A DNA stretch of 64,000 nucleotides. Origin: Ailanthus altissimus. Lineage: Eukaryota; Streptophyta; Magnoliopsida; Sapindales; Simaroubaceae. The stretch is from positions 28,308,001 through 28,372,000 of the forward strand of contig OX327700.1 of NCBI GenBank assembly GCA_946807835.1, in the 5' to 3' direction. Of the stretch, positions 11,798-24,120 are shown one piece after another. The position numbers were made by a program, and so were the translations under genes. The notes beneath the pieces were generated by a model that searched no databases, was not told where the DNA came from, and saw only the letters and a program-made list of their open reading frames with translations. The stretch's first letter is position 1. Every line of letters starts with the position of its first letter.

Positions 11798-14647
11798 TGT
11801 CACGCCCCAGACCCAAAAGATCCGACACACGACATCACTCACATTCATTCACTGCATGTGCACTCATAAATAATATTACACAAAATTTTCAACTTTCATT
11901 CAACACGGGAATCCTTAGCAAGTTGCTAGTAAGTTCAACACTAAAATCAATCATAACCTAACATATAAATATAAACTTATCTTGACAATATTTAAACATT
12001 CATTTCAATTTCTTTCAGAATTATAGCAATTGAATTATGACTGAGACAATTATTAAATCGGAGATACGCAGAGTTTTCTCAGAGATTAACACTCTACTAT
12101 GTCACCAGTAGCAACTTTGTTACCGGGAGCCCAGAATATATCCATTGCAAATTCTTACTTAAAATCATCCAATAACCACACTTTATAAAACTTAAACCAA
12201 ATCCAATCCACACACAATGAAATAATACATAAGTATTTATTCAATAGGGACAAATCAAATATCATATCCCACGTGTCCCCAAATGAAACACTCGGTAACC
12301 TAGCAACTTAGGGAACCCAAGAAACAGCAGAAGCCTTGCCAAATCCGCTAAGCACACATGTACCTTATTTACCTGAAATCACCATAAACTATAATGAGTA
12401 TAAAACTCAGTAAGCATACTTGTCTTTCATATATCAAATACAAATACATATATATACACAATGCATATGTATAATATGTTGTGACCAATCAAAATCATAA
12501 TCTTATCAAATCACATATCATGTAAGCGCTTACACATTCTTTCAAAACACATAATAAGAATACCATCACTCAACTACTACTTAGTAGGACTTACATATCA
12601 CATATCACATAATGAGCCAAATGTCACTCGTAGGTGACATACCGTATAAGAGGAATAGTACAAGTGAGGTCTTGAATAACACATATATAATGCTTATGCC
12701 CGAAGGTAAAAGCCAAACCCTCACCCTGATCATCGGTGAGTCCTCTCACATGCACCAATACGCCACCACACGAATGTGATGACTCACTCTTCCTTTAGGT
12801 ACCAATAGGATCCTCCCTACATACGGAACACATAACATATGCCAATCCCAAAGGAAAAGCCACACATAAAGGCTCCACAATCACATAAAATGCCTACTAA
12901 GTTAACAGTGAGTTCAAGTACCCTCAAATCACAAAATATTTCTCATGGACATATTACACTTTAAAAGCTTTCTTTGTTAAACACATCTTATTTTGGAAAG
13001 CTCACTTTCAAAAACACATGTATGTCCATGCTCAATGTCAATGCTCACATTCATAAACATATATTCACATTTCATATCAAAATATACTTTAACATATCAT
13101 AAACATATTCTTAACCCCATTTACAAAATCATACAAAATAATTACTATGTTTATTGTGATTTCAGTAGTAAGTCTAGTATACTTACCTCTTAACACTTTC
13201 AGCTACAAGGCTTAAATCTCCTTAACCTATCAATGGAGATTAATCCTTTCATAAGCCTCACAATTCACACAAAATACTTTAAATAGCTTACAAAATTATA
13301 CACAATGCATTTATCACATCAAATTGGTCTAAATATTTGGTTTCTCAAAACCTGTCATTCTGACCACTTACACTTAACAAAAATTTCTAATACATCAAAT
13401 GATGTTCAATTACTCCAAAATCAGAATATACCATTCTTGACTCATATATCCTTCTTATATATGAATATTATATCAAATTTTCTACACAATCCATTCCATA
13501 CACACCATCGAATCCAAACTACAAACCTGACAGGATCAAGATACTTACTGAACAGTATTCAATCTCCCAATTTTATAAAATCATATACTAACTCAAAAAT
13601 TATAAAACTACCATATAATTACTCTTAACACATATCTCAGTCCATGATAAATATTTCACTTCCAAATCACTGCCAAAAGTATTTTAAAACTATTTTATTC
13701 TATAACTTTAAAAATCTGTTAATCAAATATTGCAATGAGCTGATACACTTTAGAAATTCATAACACTTCAACCACATTGATCTAAATTCTCAATTCCGAG
13801 TATATCATATTAGACATATAAAATTATCATATTCCAAAAATTCATAATTTTTGAAGATCATTCAGTAGGACAAAAATTATTTTTCACTGTACTATACTGT
13901 TTACACAGGAAATTTCCATAATTTCAGGGTCATTTTGGTAAATTTACTATATATTCAATTTTCAGAATTTTCAATCGATTCAAAGTCTCAGATGATCCTT
14001 AACATGTCTAATTTCATATACTCAAAATTCAAAACCAGAATCGAATCACAACAATTTATAAAATTCCTAGATCAAGAGACTATCAAGCAGAAATTTCACA
14101 ATTCATCATAATTTATCAAGCTATCTTATAGATCATCATCAATTCTCACAATATCATACGAAATACATATCAAATCCTCAATTATACATATTTTCAGAAA
14201 TAAAAACTTAAATAAATTAACTTAATTAACAACAATAAATTGATAATTAGTTGTGATATACCTCTAAAGATCCAAAATTCCAATTTCTTCTTCTTTTTCT
14301 TCTTCTTCTTCTCTTTCTCTCTCCTCTATTTCTCTCTTCTCTCTCTTAAAATGGGTAGCTCGACCAAAATGAGAGAATTAGGATTTTTAAAAGTGTATTT
14401 TTATACTAAGTGGCTAATTTTTAGTATTTACAAATTTACCCCTAAAACTTTTAAGGTATTACAATTTGGTCCCTAAAATAAATCTAAAGTCTTGCAATTA
14501 AACCCAATGCTAATTGTATGACTTTAACCTATACAAACACTACTAATAACAATATATAAATCAAGTATTGCTTACATACAAATAAAATACGTATATTTAT
14601 ACATATAAAAATATTTATTCTTACCGTTGTGGATACTGGTTACTACA
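11798..14647 (-). mobile_element. Solo LTR, about 2850 bp, inserted in the pararetrovirus
   Basis: The element begins TGTCACGCCCCAGACCC and ends GGTTACTACA, giving TG...CA termini. It is flanked by perfect ATTGG duplications and contains no pol-like coding sequence, so it fits a solo LTR left by recombination between two LTRs. On the minus strand it would end in GGGGCGTGACA, an ending common among plant Gypsy LTRs, so I infer minus orientation and a Gypsy origin. A C/T-rich run lies at about 14277-14350. Short open frames inside (12993-13193, 13305-13628, 14240-14476) are not supported as genes. A non-autonomous LARD without internal pol is a less likely alternative, since no second LTR was seen. 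Confidence 0.8.
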
Positions 14648-14652
14648 ATTGG
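14648..14652. repeat. Target-site duplication ATTGG, right copy
   Basis: Identical to 11793-11797. Removing the solo LTR and one duplicate brings the two pieces of viral sequence together, which supports insertion into an already integrated virus. Confidence 0.85.
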
Positions 14653-14989
14653 GCTTTGATTTGGTCAAAGGTAGTGGTTATATGGTCAAGGGTGAAATAG
14701 TTTAGAATTGTTGTCCATGGAAGGAAATTGGTTTTGAACAATAATCCATTGGGGTTAGGCTGGACTCCTTTTTGTAACAATTTTTAGATAAGATCAAACC
14801 CAATAATAATATCTTTACCGAGTAAATCAGATCCTAAAAGTTTGTGTTTCAACATTAGTCCAAGAAATAATTTGAGATAAATTGTTTTACTGAGATAAAT
14901 TGTTTTACTGATAAGATTAACAGTAAACAATTCATCATTGGCAGCCCTGAAAGTCTGTTGGTATGGCTTCCAATACTGACTTGGTAAAA

Positions 14990-15240
14990 TAGCTGGGTTT
15001 AGGATGGAGGCAGCAGCTCATGTATCAAGAAGTTCTGAGACTTTGATTGGGTTATCATACTTGGTGGAAAGTATTTGGATTTCTACCATGGGGACTGAGA
15101 CTGAGGACATGGATAGCTTGGTTAAGTGGTGAGGCTCAAACTGAATTTTTAGGAAATCTGTAATAAAGTCTGTTTCTAAGTCTGAGGATGAGATGACCAA
15201 AATTGTATCACTGTCTGGTTCAGATTGTTCTGAATAGATT
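14990..15240 (-). pseudogene. Viral aspartic protease region with a stop in the active-site motif
   Basis: The frame at 15018-15200 (minus) runs through VSVPMVEIQILSTKYDN and reaches LDT at 15021-15029. The next codon, 15018-15020, is TGA, followed by Ala-Ala-Ala. Retroviral-type aspartic proteases have D-T/S-G there, so the catalytic Gly codon appears to have become a stop. This is a seen inactivating lesion. Confidence 0.8.
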
Positions 15241-15329
15241 GATTTAAGATTAATCTGTTCTAGGTCACATTGGGAAACAGTAGTGATAGCTACAAAGACT
15301 TTCTTCTTTTTGGCTTTTTGTGGGCACTA

Positions 15330-16260
15330 TTTGGCAAAGTGTTCTTTTTGTTTGCAGATGAAACACTTGTTGGACTTTTTGGATAATGCTGACCGTCGTT
15401 TGAAAAAACGCTTTTTCCTTAGCTTGTATGGAGATTAGAACTCAAGCTTCCTATAGTGCTTCTTGTTTTTCACACTGTAACTGTAACTTCCTTGTCTTGG
15501 ACATTTGATCAGCAAGTCTGGTCTTTCACATACTCTTTGAATCTTTTTCCCTGTATGATCAAAATCTTTGAAAACTTTGTGACGTGCACACAATTTATCA
15601 AGTGCAAGCATGATGAAGTGTTGAATAATGCCAATTAAGGTGTTTACATGAGTTTTTCCCTTAGCTTCAATGATTCTGAGTGCTTCTTGTCCCAAGGGTT
15701 CTGGAACAGAATTCAAATATACTTATTTTAGGTTAGGATCATTTATTCCAAGCATATAATATCTGGATACCGCTTTTTTAAAGTGAAGTTCAAGATCTTT
15801 CTGTTTAAATGACCAACATTTCATTTTGAAAAATTCTTCTGTAGCTTTATCTACTAGGTGTGCTTCTTCACCTACAAATTCTGCAAAGATAAAGCTGATG
15901 AATTGCTCAATTGTGGGTGCTTGTTGTAACATTATTTGGCGATAGTCTCCAAGATGTAGACACCAATACTTTAAAATTCCCTAGAATCTTACAGTTGCTA
16001 TGTATATGACATTAGCAATAGTTTCATTTAACTTTTGGGTCTCAATTATACACCATGCCAGAAATTTAAAAATTCGTTCAACCCATTTGACTGAGGGAAC
16101 ATCATCAAGAGTGAACCAGTGTTTCTTTTCAGATGAATTTTCTATGAGTTTTGCATGTTGGGTTCGAGGAATAGAGTATGTTTCATCCATTAAAAATGAA
16201 CCATATTCTTTTGTTTGAAGATGTGATGGTTGTGGGTCCACAGGGGTATTCATAAATTGA
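15330..16260 (-). pseudogene. Viral coat-protein-like region and zinc knuckle
   Basis: Three minus-strand open pieces (16253-15981, 15932-15723, 15716-15435) carry the coat-protein part. The second piece ends RYYMLGINDPNLK, a pattern seen near the coat/RNA-binding part of petuvirus and gag-like proteins. At about 15330-15370 the minus strand shows a Cys-x2-Cys-x4-His-x4-Cys zinc-knuckle-type pattern, decayed by a stop. Lys-rich sequence follows. Breaks occur between all three pieces. Confidence 0.7.
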
Positions 16261-16455
16261 GGCTGCGTAATTAATTTTGAGTCACAGAGAGAGAGTTTGT
16301 TGATGATATCGTAGTGGTTGGCTGACTAAGAATAGAGATATTTGATGACTTTTGGTTTAGGGCCATAAATTGGGCTTTGAAGGCTAGTGGAAATATTTGT
16401 GGCATTGGTGGGGCCATGAATGACATAGAGACTTTTGAAAGTCTTGTCTGTAGAA

Positions 16456-17256
16456 TTATTGGTTATATTGTGAAGGAAGAAAGTGGGTTTGTTGACTCAG
16501 TGCTAGACCTAGGAACTGGTTCTTCACGGCTTGTACTGGTATGTCTTTGTGTGTGCTCTTTTGTCTTTTTCTTTGGGATAAGCTTGGAGTTGTCACCAAA
16601 GGTGGAGAAAGAACTAGTGCCAAAAGGTTGTGACATCTTTGAAAGAGTGTTTGTAGGCTTCCATGGCTACACAAATTCATTCTCAAGACTTTGTAACTGT
16701 ATCTTAAGATGATTTTTTTTTTTTGTTCTGCAAAAGGAAAACCTTGTCTGATAAGCTCATAAATGTGTTCATTAAAAGTTCTAATTTCAAGTTGAAGTTT
16801 TTCAAGAATGGTTTGGTGAGTGCTAAAGCCTGTGTCTACTTTAGCTTCAATCCTCTGCAAAGACTCTTCAATTCTTTTTAGTACTGGGTTTTGCACAACA
16901 GCATTTTCTGATTGCTAGTTTAATACTACTTCAGCGGGGATGATTTGCTTATAAGAGCTATCTGATTTTCGGATGTTTGGCTGTTTTACTTTTCATTATT
17001 GAAAAGTATTCTCTTCTGGTTTGGTTTGAGGGGTTAATAGAGAAAAATCTATTGGAGTAAATATATAGGCTGGGATTGGTGATTGAGGTGGTATCAGTTT
17101 ATTTTTTTGGAATAGTTTTGGCTTGTGACGTGGTTGAAAGGTTTTTGGTATGGGTTTTGGTTTTGGTACTGAGTAAGTGACATAATAGACGAACTTACCA
17201 GAAGGTTCACTAAGAAGACCAACATTAGGGTTACCATCATCATATCTTTCTTTCAA
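16456..17256 (-). pseudogene. Viral linker region: coiled coil and Pro-rich segment
   Basis: The piece at 16896-16456 begins with a heptad-like, charged stretch (LKRIEESLQRIEAKVDTGFS, then TILEKLQLEI) that looks like a coiled coil. The piece at 17256-16996 is rich in Pro and Lys (VPKPKPIPKTFQPRHKPKLF). This fits the low-complexity linker between the movement and coat regions of petuvirus polyproteins. Function is inferred from position only. Confidence 0.6.
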
Positions 17257-17458
17257 GATCTGTTGGGAAGATTTCTTTTTCTTTTTTCAAAGTTTTCATC
17301 ATCAGAAAAAGGGTCTACTTGACATGAAGGACACTAGCAGTCAAGACTCCAATAACAATGACCATCAAGGTCTTTAAAGGGAAAGATAAGATTTCCTTCA
17401 GAGTTGAAAGCGATTACTGGCAAATCTCCTAACTTGTTTTTTAATTTGCTTGGATGAA

Positions 17459-18350
17459 TCATGAACTGCGTGGGAAAATGACTATGTGGTACAGATGGAC
17501 CGGGTTTTTCAAAATATATTTCTGTTTGGCCATCTCTTCTTTGAAAAAAGTTGTGTCTTGTTGACTGTAAGGACTTTGGTGTCTAACTTTGTTTATGGTT
17601 TTGTTCATACTTAGTAGTCCAAGTATTTGGCAAAAGGTTAACAAATTCTTCATTTGAAAGTTGTCTGGGGACGTATGTATAGGATGAAACCTTGGTAGAG
17701 TCAACAGAGATGAGCAAAGCATCTTGGTTTGAATGAGGAGTTCTGAAATCTAAGGCATGGCTTTGGACACGGTACATTATCTGGTAGTGTATGGTAGTCA
17801 TGTAGGTTTTTGTTTCTGAGACTACTCCTGTGATCTGGATCTGGGCTTTTAGGGTTGAGGTAAGACATAGGTTAGAAATTGGCATTCAAAAGTTTGGGTA
17901 CAGTGTTTTTAACACTGTTCCTGCATTTAGGGTTGTTTGTTTTGTGCCAATATATGTTTCTTTGTAAATTGAAAACTTTGTATCAAGTAAGGTCATTCTT
18001 CTTACGGTTTCAAGATCTTTTCTGCCATGGGAGGTTAAAGCAAACTTTACGGCTCCAAAGTGGAAATGGGTGTAACCTTACTTTAGCTATTGAGGGATAA
18101 GATTAGTTAGAAATTAAAGTGGAACTAACTGTTCCTCTGTTGTTGCTAAAAGAAAACAGTGATCAAATTGGGTGTCTTGAATATATTCTTTAAATTTAAG
18201 TTTAGATGGTGTGACAATGTATTTTATGGTTGAGGAAATAAATTTTTGAAATTTTAATAAGGCATTGTATGAGTTGATTATGGATAGATTTGTAATTGGT
18301 ATTTTGAATTCTTCAGATAGGTAATTTCATACAAATAATTTATTTGAATG
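17459..18350 (-). pseudogene. Viral movement-protein-like region
   Basis: The minus-strand piece at 17885-17583, including LTSTLKAQIQITGVVSET and ALLISVDSTKV, and the more upstream stretch to about 18350 resemble 30K-type movement proteins of petuviruses. Stops and a frame change split it near 17880, 18070 and 18120. Assignment rests on order in the polyprotein and general resemblance, not on an alignment. Confidence 0.65.
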
Positions 18351-20609
18351 CATTTATAGATTTGAGAGAAGAAGGAGGAAGAGTAGAAAATGAAGTAGAC
18401 AGAATAAATAAATAAATAAGAGAAGAAAATGAAAATTTTATACTTTTATGAATTAAAATTCTTTTTACAGCCTAATTAAGATTAGAAAAAAATGACTCAA
18501 ATATCAAATTAAAATAAAATTTTGATATTTTCTTTAAATATTCACATTTCACAAACATTAAATTAAATTTAAGTTCAAGTTCAAGCAAGTGCGTTCCATG
18601 CAAGACATTCGTTTTTGGCTGATGCTGTAACACAATACAACGTGGAAGCAAATATTCTAAATACGACATTCATTTTTGGGATTTGTTTAATTGCAGCACT
18701 AAGTTGAAAATGTCGACATTCAACATTGGAATCATCTCTGCCGTCATCAAACTGACACGTGGCATCTGTTCAAATCATAGCCTTTCATTTGGCATTCTCC
18801 CTTTTATACTTATGAACCCAAAATAAATATAGCATCGTGAAGAAGCAGCTAATTAAACCCCCGCTTTTGTTCTTTCTAGAACCCGATTATGGGTCTAAAA
18901 AGATGAAATATATGAGCTCAATAGAGAACTCGAATGGATCAGAACCGCTTGACTGGCCCAACATCAATGTGAATCTAAGTCCAAGTTCAATCTTTACCGA
19001 TCATGGAAACTTATAACTGAGTTCTAATGGGTTAGCCCAACACCAACATGAAACTCGTGACACAAATTTGGCTGTGTTTTTTTTTTTTTCTTTTAATTAT
19101 TGTTATTATTACGTGGTAGGAGACAATTTAGTGACTCCTATGCAAAGAGGTTGACAGTTGAGAAAATTTGGTTTCATTTTATGAACATGTGCAGCAATAA
19201 ATTCCAGAAAGTATAAATTGGACTGCCCAAAATTCCTGTTGACCTTCCTACTTCCAAGCAATGAAGCAAATGCTTGGGATAGGCTGAATTTTGCGGAGTA
19301 CAACTGTAATTTTTTTGTTACATAAATATGAATTACAAAATCTACATCTCAAAGAATTATAAGTGTTAATAATTGTACTATAACTGTATTATAAAATGTA
19401 CATATTAAAGAATTACAACTGGCAATAATTATATTACAATTGTCAATGAATTACATTTGTCAATTAGAATAACTGAACTACAATTGCATTAGAAAGCATA
19501 TATTTCAAAGAATTACAATTGTTAATAACTGTATAACAATTGCTAATGAATTACAACTATGAATTACAATTATACTATGACTACCAACAAATTATAATTG
19601 TGAATTACAACGGTAAAAACTATTAATTGTCTTTAATAATTAAAGAAAATAAAAAAAAAAATTGACCTTTTTCAAAACTTGAACGCCTTAGGCCAAGAAG
19701 TACAAAGGCATTATCACTGGGTTAATGCAACTGGTGCAGCATGACTGTAATCTTGTTACGAAATAAATGAAAGTTTTTAATTTACTACCCCATCTCTTCT
19801 CTTCTCCCCAACTACAAATGCATTAACTATCCATTCTAAAGTAGTTAGCAGTTAGAAAGGAGTTATATCGGGCCAGACGAGGGTGGCTCTTCACTACTTT
19901 GATCTTAGGGCTCTTGTTTTGCCACGTGGCGTGAAATTATGACATGTCAGAATTGAACCCACGAGGATTTTCCCCTCAAGATTAAATGTGTTGGCTTTGA
20001 ATCTCAGAATTGATTGCTTTAATTAGTTGCATTTTGATTTCAGGATTTTGGTCTGATTCTATGGCAAAGAAGATAAAAATCAGAGAACATTATTGCCAAG
20101 ATTTAGCAGCGCATGTTGAAAATGTGGACGCTTGATATCTTTTAAGGGGCCAATCATCCTCCATCCAACCTGAGAAAAAGTTAACAGATACACAAGAGAA
20201 AAGGTTCATATAAAGCAGAATGTTGAATTGTTTACAAAGAAGCAGATGCTGTCGGCAAAACTAGTATTGGTCGATGAAAAGGAACCGCGAAAAGTGATTG
20301 CAGTAGAGATAAAGAGGAACCAGAAACTATTTTCCAAAGAAATGTCATTTATTGGTGGCAAAATTACAATTTTTCTATGATAGTATATAATCAACAAGAA
20401 CCAGCTTTTACAACTTTACTTTTTTACACTCCTCACCACCCCAGTACATTCACACAACTAAGTTCCTCCACCATTCTATGGAGTTTAATTGTTATGTTAC
20501 AAAGGTGACCAGGAAAAAGAACTGCAAAATGGGAATTGCCTGACCTTTTAGTGGGTTTTTCTCTCTAATTATATATGGATATATGTATTTTATCTGTGGT
20601 TCACCCTAC
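18351..20609. other. Intergenic DNA 3' of the PP2C gene
   Basis: No coding gene is supported. It holds a degenerate repeat tract at 19320-19620 and the likely 3' UTR of the PP2C gene next to 20609. A motif ATGTGGCG/GCCACGTG-like string at about 19920 (GCCACGTGGC) is a perfect 10-bp palindrome containing the plant G-box core CACGTG, but it is far from any start and its role is unknown. Confidence 0.4.
19320..19620. repeat. Degenerate tandem repeat of GAATTACAATTGT-type units
   Basis: A phrase of the form CAT..(T)CAAAGAATTA(C/T)AA followed by GT/GGTTAATAA and a GTA/ATTA-CAATTG stretch recurs at about 19346, 19402 and 19497. Shorter GAATTACAA units continue to 19610. The tract is imperfect and non-coding; origin unknown. 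Confidence 0.5.
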
Positions 20610-23600
20610 TTACACAAAAGATCTCCATATCCTTCCTTCTAAAGACATTACTATGATGGATACATCATCATGGTATCGCCTTCGATCCCCTTGGGGAATT
20701 TCAATTAACTCGTGAAAGTCCATGCCTGCGATTAACCGACAAACAAATTTGCCACATTAGATTCTTGTACTTGGTAGAATTTTATTTGGAAATTGATTTT
20801 GGTCATGATGAGATTTGATTCATACCAGCTTTCTTTGCAGCCCTGAAGAGCACTTCCTCAACCAGATGCTGCGCTGGATCTCCTTCTGGTTGTAGAGTGA
20901 TGAAAAGTTCAACTTCAGAAACAGCTTCTTCGTTTGTGAAGTATTGGTAGAGCCCATCAGAGGATATTATCAAAAACCTATCTTTCGGCCCTAATTTGTG
21001 GTGGTATAGAGATGGTAAACAATTGATGTATGGAGAAGTGCCCTTGTAGTCAATTCTGAACATTTCCAAGAGTGCTTCGTTCCACTTTGGCTGCAGATAA
21101 AAGCCAGAAAATGAGAGCAAGAACTGAATGGTCTTGATCATGTTTATACTATCAAATTATAATCACAGTCAATGTCCAAAAGCAAACACAAATATAGAAC
21201 CAACAGTACTCATAATTATCTGTTGCCTATGCATTATGTCTCAAAAGGCAATACTTTGCTGAGTGCATCTACAAGGAATCGGGAGAATGTTGATGTTTCA
21301 TCAACCAATCCTATAATTCTTATCAGGAAAATGCTCTAATGGCCTCGTCAGTTTATCCATGCGAATGGAAAGAAAACAATATATTTGTTTCCACATAAGC
21401 CATTTTACATCAGAAACTCCAATATTTGGTTCCCTTATAGAAACTGAAACATTGGTTTGGCAGCTAAATCACCGCAAAGCTAATCAACTAGAAAATGTGG
21501 AGTCCAAATACCATGTTATTTATGTACAATCATGTTCAAAAGAAATACAATAATTCAAACGAAAATGTAAAGGGAAACTGCAGTCCTAAGTTTCATGAAA
21601 TTGCATATGATAATCTAAATATAACATCTCTGGTCTTTATGCTACAAAGATATTCAAAAAAAGTATCTAGAACTTTTCCTAAGCATCCAATTTCTCAGGC
21701 ACCAAATGCAGCCAAAAAAAGTTGCACATTCAAATTAATATCTAACATAAGCAAAAACTCGAATGAAAACTCACCTGTTTGAGGAAGCCTGCACCAAAAG
21801 CCCGAGTGACCTTCAATGAACCTTTAACACGATCATTAACCACAGCACAAGCATCATCCAGGTGTTCATTTTTAATTCTCTGAACTTCCTGAAATGCAAC
21901 AAAAGACAAACCTTAATCTACCAAATACTCAATCACTTAACAACAGTTCCTTACAAAGTAAACAATCAACACAAAAGATTTTACCTCTTCTACACTAGTA
22001 CTATGATCCACACTAAGCTGAAAAGCAGTCAGATTAGATACCGTACATGGGTTATCTCCATCAAACCCTTCAAGATCATGTAATGTCTCCTCATTAATCC
22101 TCTCCAAATCCTGCCTAATCTTCCCAAGCCAAAAATCAGGCTCCGCCTTTTGCGCCAAAACTGCTCTACTATCACCCACATTCATAACATACACATCCTC
22201 TCCCTTCATTAACATGACAAGCACACAAGAACCCATCAACGCCAACTCTGGATTCTCCATCAGCATCTTATCAGCTATATCCAAATAAGCCTCCTCTGTT
22301 TTCTTCAACGCTTGTGATAATGCTTTTAACACATCCGCATGTCGTATGTCCTGTCCCTTATCTTTATTGTTCTTATTCAGTTGTTCCTTCAATTTCCGAT
22401 CAAGTTCTAATCTTTCACGGTCCCACTCACACTTCCACCTCCTCTGATTCTCTTCCCATTTCTTGGCTGCCCCTCTATAGCTACTCATCAACTTCTTGCT
22501 TTTCTTTCGCTTAGTATTGGAATCAAGATCTACACACTGTGAACAACTATCAGCTGTACAATTAGTTGCCGTTTCACTTGCTGTAGATTCTAATGAGCAA
22601 TCAGTTTCCACAGCAGGGTCATTAACTGGGGATGATTTTGGTGCATCACTTGACACGGTTTCAAATTGATCATCCCATAACAACCCTTTAAGTTCTTTGT
22701 GAACAGCAGAGTATAAATTTGATAAAAGATAATCAGGTGCATCAGGGCCGTTGAATCCATCATAAATTCCTACGAAAACCCAACCATGTTCCTCCGAAAC
22801 GACAACGTGCACCCGATCTTCTCCAGCTTTACCTTGAGCCCATTGAAGATTTTGGCTCTCTAAAGAATCGTCGTCGTCTAACAAACTACCGTCGCTACTC
22901 ACCGTCAAGTTGTTGTCGTTTTGGTTCTTCTCCGACCCGATAACCCACTCAGGTTCTTTAACCGAAACCACTCCTTTAATCGGAGCTACGATTGAGTTCA
23001 AGTTCTGGCCGCGGGAGAGTGTCTTCGATATTGCTCTTTGGAGGACCCGAATCAACGACCTTTTTCGCGATCTGGGTCGGTAAGTATAACCCGAATGAGA
23101 GAAGCTTCTTTGGAATTGATCGGAGCTATCTTTTTCTATCGGACCCGAAAACAGCCCGCCACGATCAAGCGGACCCGACAAGAACCCTCTCTCAATCGGA
23201 CCCGAAAGAAACCCTCTCTCCAACGGACCCGAATTAAAATTCCCCGGAAAAATGGGACCCGAGTTGATGAGATTCTTGGGAATCGGCTGCAGAGGAATCG
23301 ACGAGAAGTTATTTGAGCAATCGAAAGCCGCGGCCCGATCGAAGCTGCTGTAAGCGTAGGCGTCAACAAAGGCGGTCGAAAGCGGCGTCGAAGTGTTCGC
23401 ACTCACGGAGGCGCCGGATATTGTACGGAACGTCGTCGTTTCCTCGGAGTGGACTTTGGAAGAAGACAGACGTGTCTGGTCGGGTCGCACGTAGCAGAAG
23501 GAGTGGCCTAGGCCCTCGTCGAGTGGGTCGGAGATTAAAACCGACATGTTTCGGCGGCGAGCGTGTTCGCCTCCCGTGAAGCAGACGGATAGTTTTCCGA

Positions 23601-23613
23601 TACCGTTGCCCAT
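20610..23613 (-). CDS. POLTERGEIST-like protein phosphatase 2C, 707 aa
   Basis: Four exons on the minus strand: 23613-21985, 21888-21775, 21090-20826 and 20725-20610. All are GT-AG and in phase (2124 nt with stop). The start [12 protein letters not shown] has Gly2 for N-myristoylation and a nearby Cys11, matching the acylated N-terminus known for POL/PLL phosphatases at the plasma membrane. It continues [15 protein letters not shown] and [15 protein letters not shown]. It then has a short tandem repeat around [15 protein letters not shown]. The PP2C domain includes [14 protein letters not shown] (about residue 285; DGFNG replaces the usual DGHGG, as in this clade), [19 protein letters not shown] (about 479) and DDVSIIV (about 689). 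A charged insert, [20 protein letters not shown], is typical of the PLL4/PLL5 branch. Members act in stem-cell and vascular signalling. An upstream in-frame ATG at 23688 is disfavoured because it would mask the acylation signal. Confidence 0.93.
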
Positions 23614-24120
23614 ACTAAACTTTAAAAAATAAAAGAAAAAAAACAGATATAGAATGTTTGTGGGTGGTGAGATTAGAGTAATAGACAAAGCGTCATGGCA
23701 AAATTGTGAAGAATGAAAGAGAGAAGATGCTGAGAGGAAGGAGAAAAGATGAAGTTCAAAGAGAAGGAGGCGCTGACTTTGTGAGTAATGGTGCGTGTTG
23801 AAAATGGAAGACGAAATGCTTTTTTATTTTAACGAAATATTATTTAGAAAGGGGGAAATTTTGGTGTACCTTTTTGGTTTTGTTTCTCTGTGCGGCGGGA
23901 AAGGCGTTGACTAATGATGGGGGTTTTCAGTAAACTCATGGGGTTGGAATAGTGGTATTGTTGAATGTTGAACTTCATTAAGGAGTGTGGCTGCACGCGC
24001 TGTTCTGGACAATATTTGTGGGGCATGGTGCATCCTTGAGGACATATACCGATCTTAATTTGAAGTAACAAATAGAAGTTATGAGTTCTATTATAATATC
24101 CATAAACTTATAGGATTAAA
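23614..24120. other. 5' flank of the PP2C gene
   Basis: Purine-rich sequence (GAGAGAAG, GAAGGAG runs at 23710-23770 on plus; pyrimidine-rich in the gene's sense) lies upstream of the start, as is common in plant 5' UTRs. The segment 23834-23994 is duplicated further upstream at 24949-25113. No clear TATA box is called. Confidence 0.4.
23834..23994. repeat. Duplicated segment upstream of PP2C, copy 1
   Basis: From GAAATATTATT to GTGGCTGCA this aligns with 24949-25113 in the same orientation. Shared strings include CTTTTTGGTTTTGTTT, GAGGGTTTTCA-like, TAAACTC(A/G)TGGGGTT and GTGGCTGCA. It lies about 220-380 bp before the PP2C start codon. Confidence 0.8.

Larger units (their letters stand above)
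14648..18350 (-). pseudogene. Endogenous pararetrovirus (petuvirus-like): movement, coat and protease regions
   Basis: Read on the minus strand from about 18350 leftwards, the segment order is a movement-protein-like region, a coiled-coil and proline-rich region, a coat-protein-like region, a zinc knuckle, and an aspartic protease. The reverse transcriptase start follows at 11522-11797. A single long polyprotein in this order is characteristic of Petuvirus-type Caulimoviridae, several of which are fossilised in plant genomes, including Citrus. Here the reading frame is broken by stops and frame changes roughly every 200-400 bp. The outer right boundary near 18350-18460 and the missing RNase H mean the copy is truncated. 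It cannot be replication-competent. Confidence 0.85.

Noticed and set aside
22992..23579. Several plus-strand open frames of 80-92 aa with Arg/Ser-rich products
   Set aside because: They are antisense to the first exon of the PP2C gene, which has strong family motifs, and have no features of their own.
23613..23688. Upstream in-frame ATG extending the PP2C by 25 residues
   Set aside because: The extension is hydrophobic and would bury the MGNG acylation signal that is conserved in the family.
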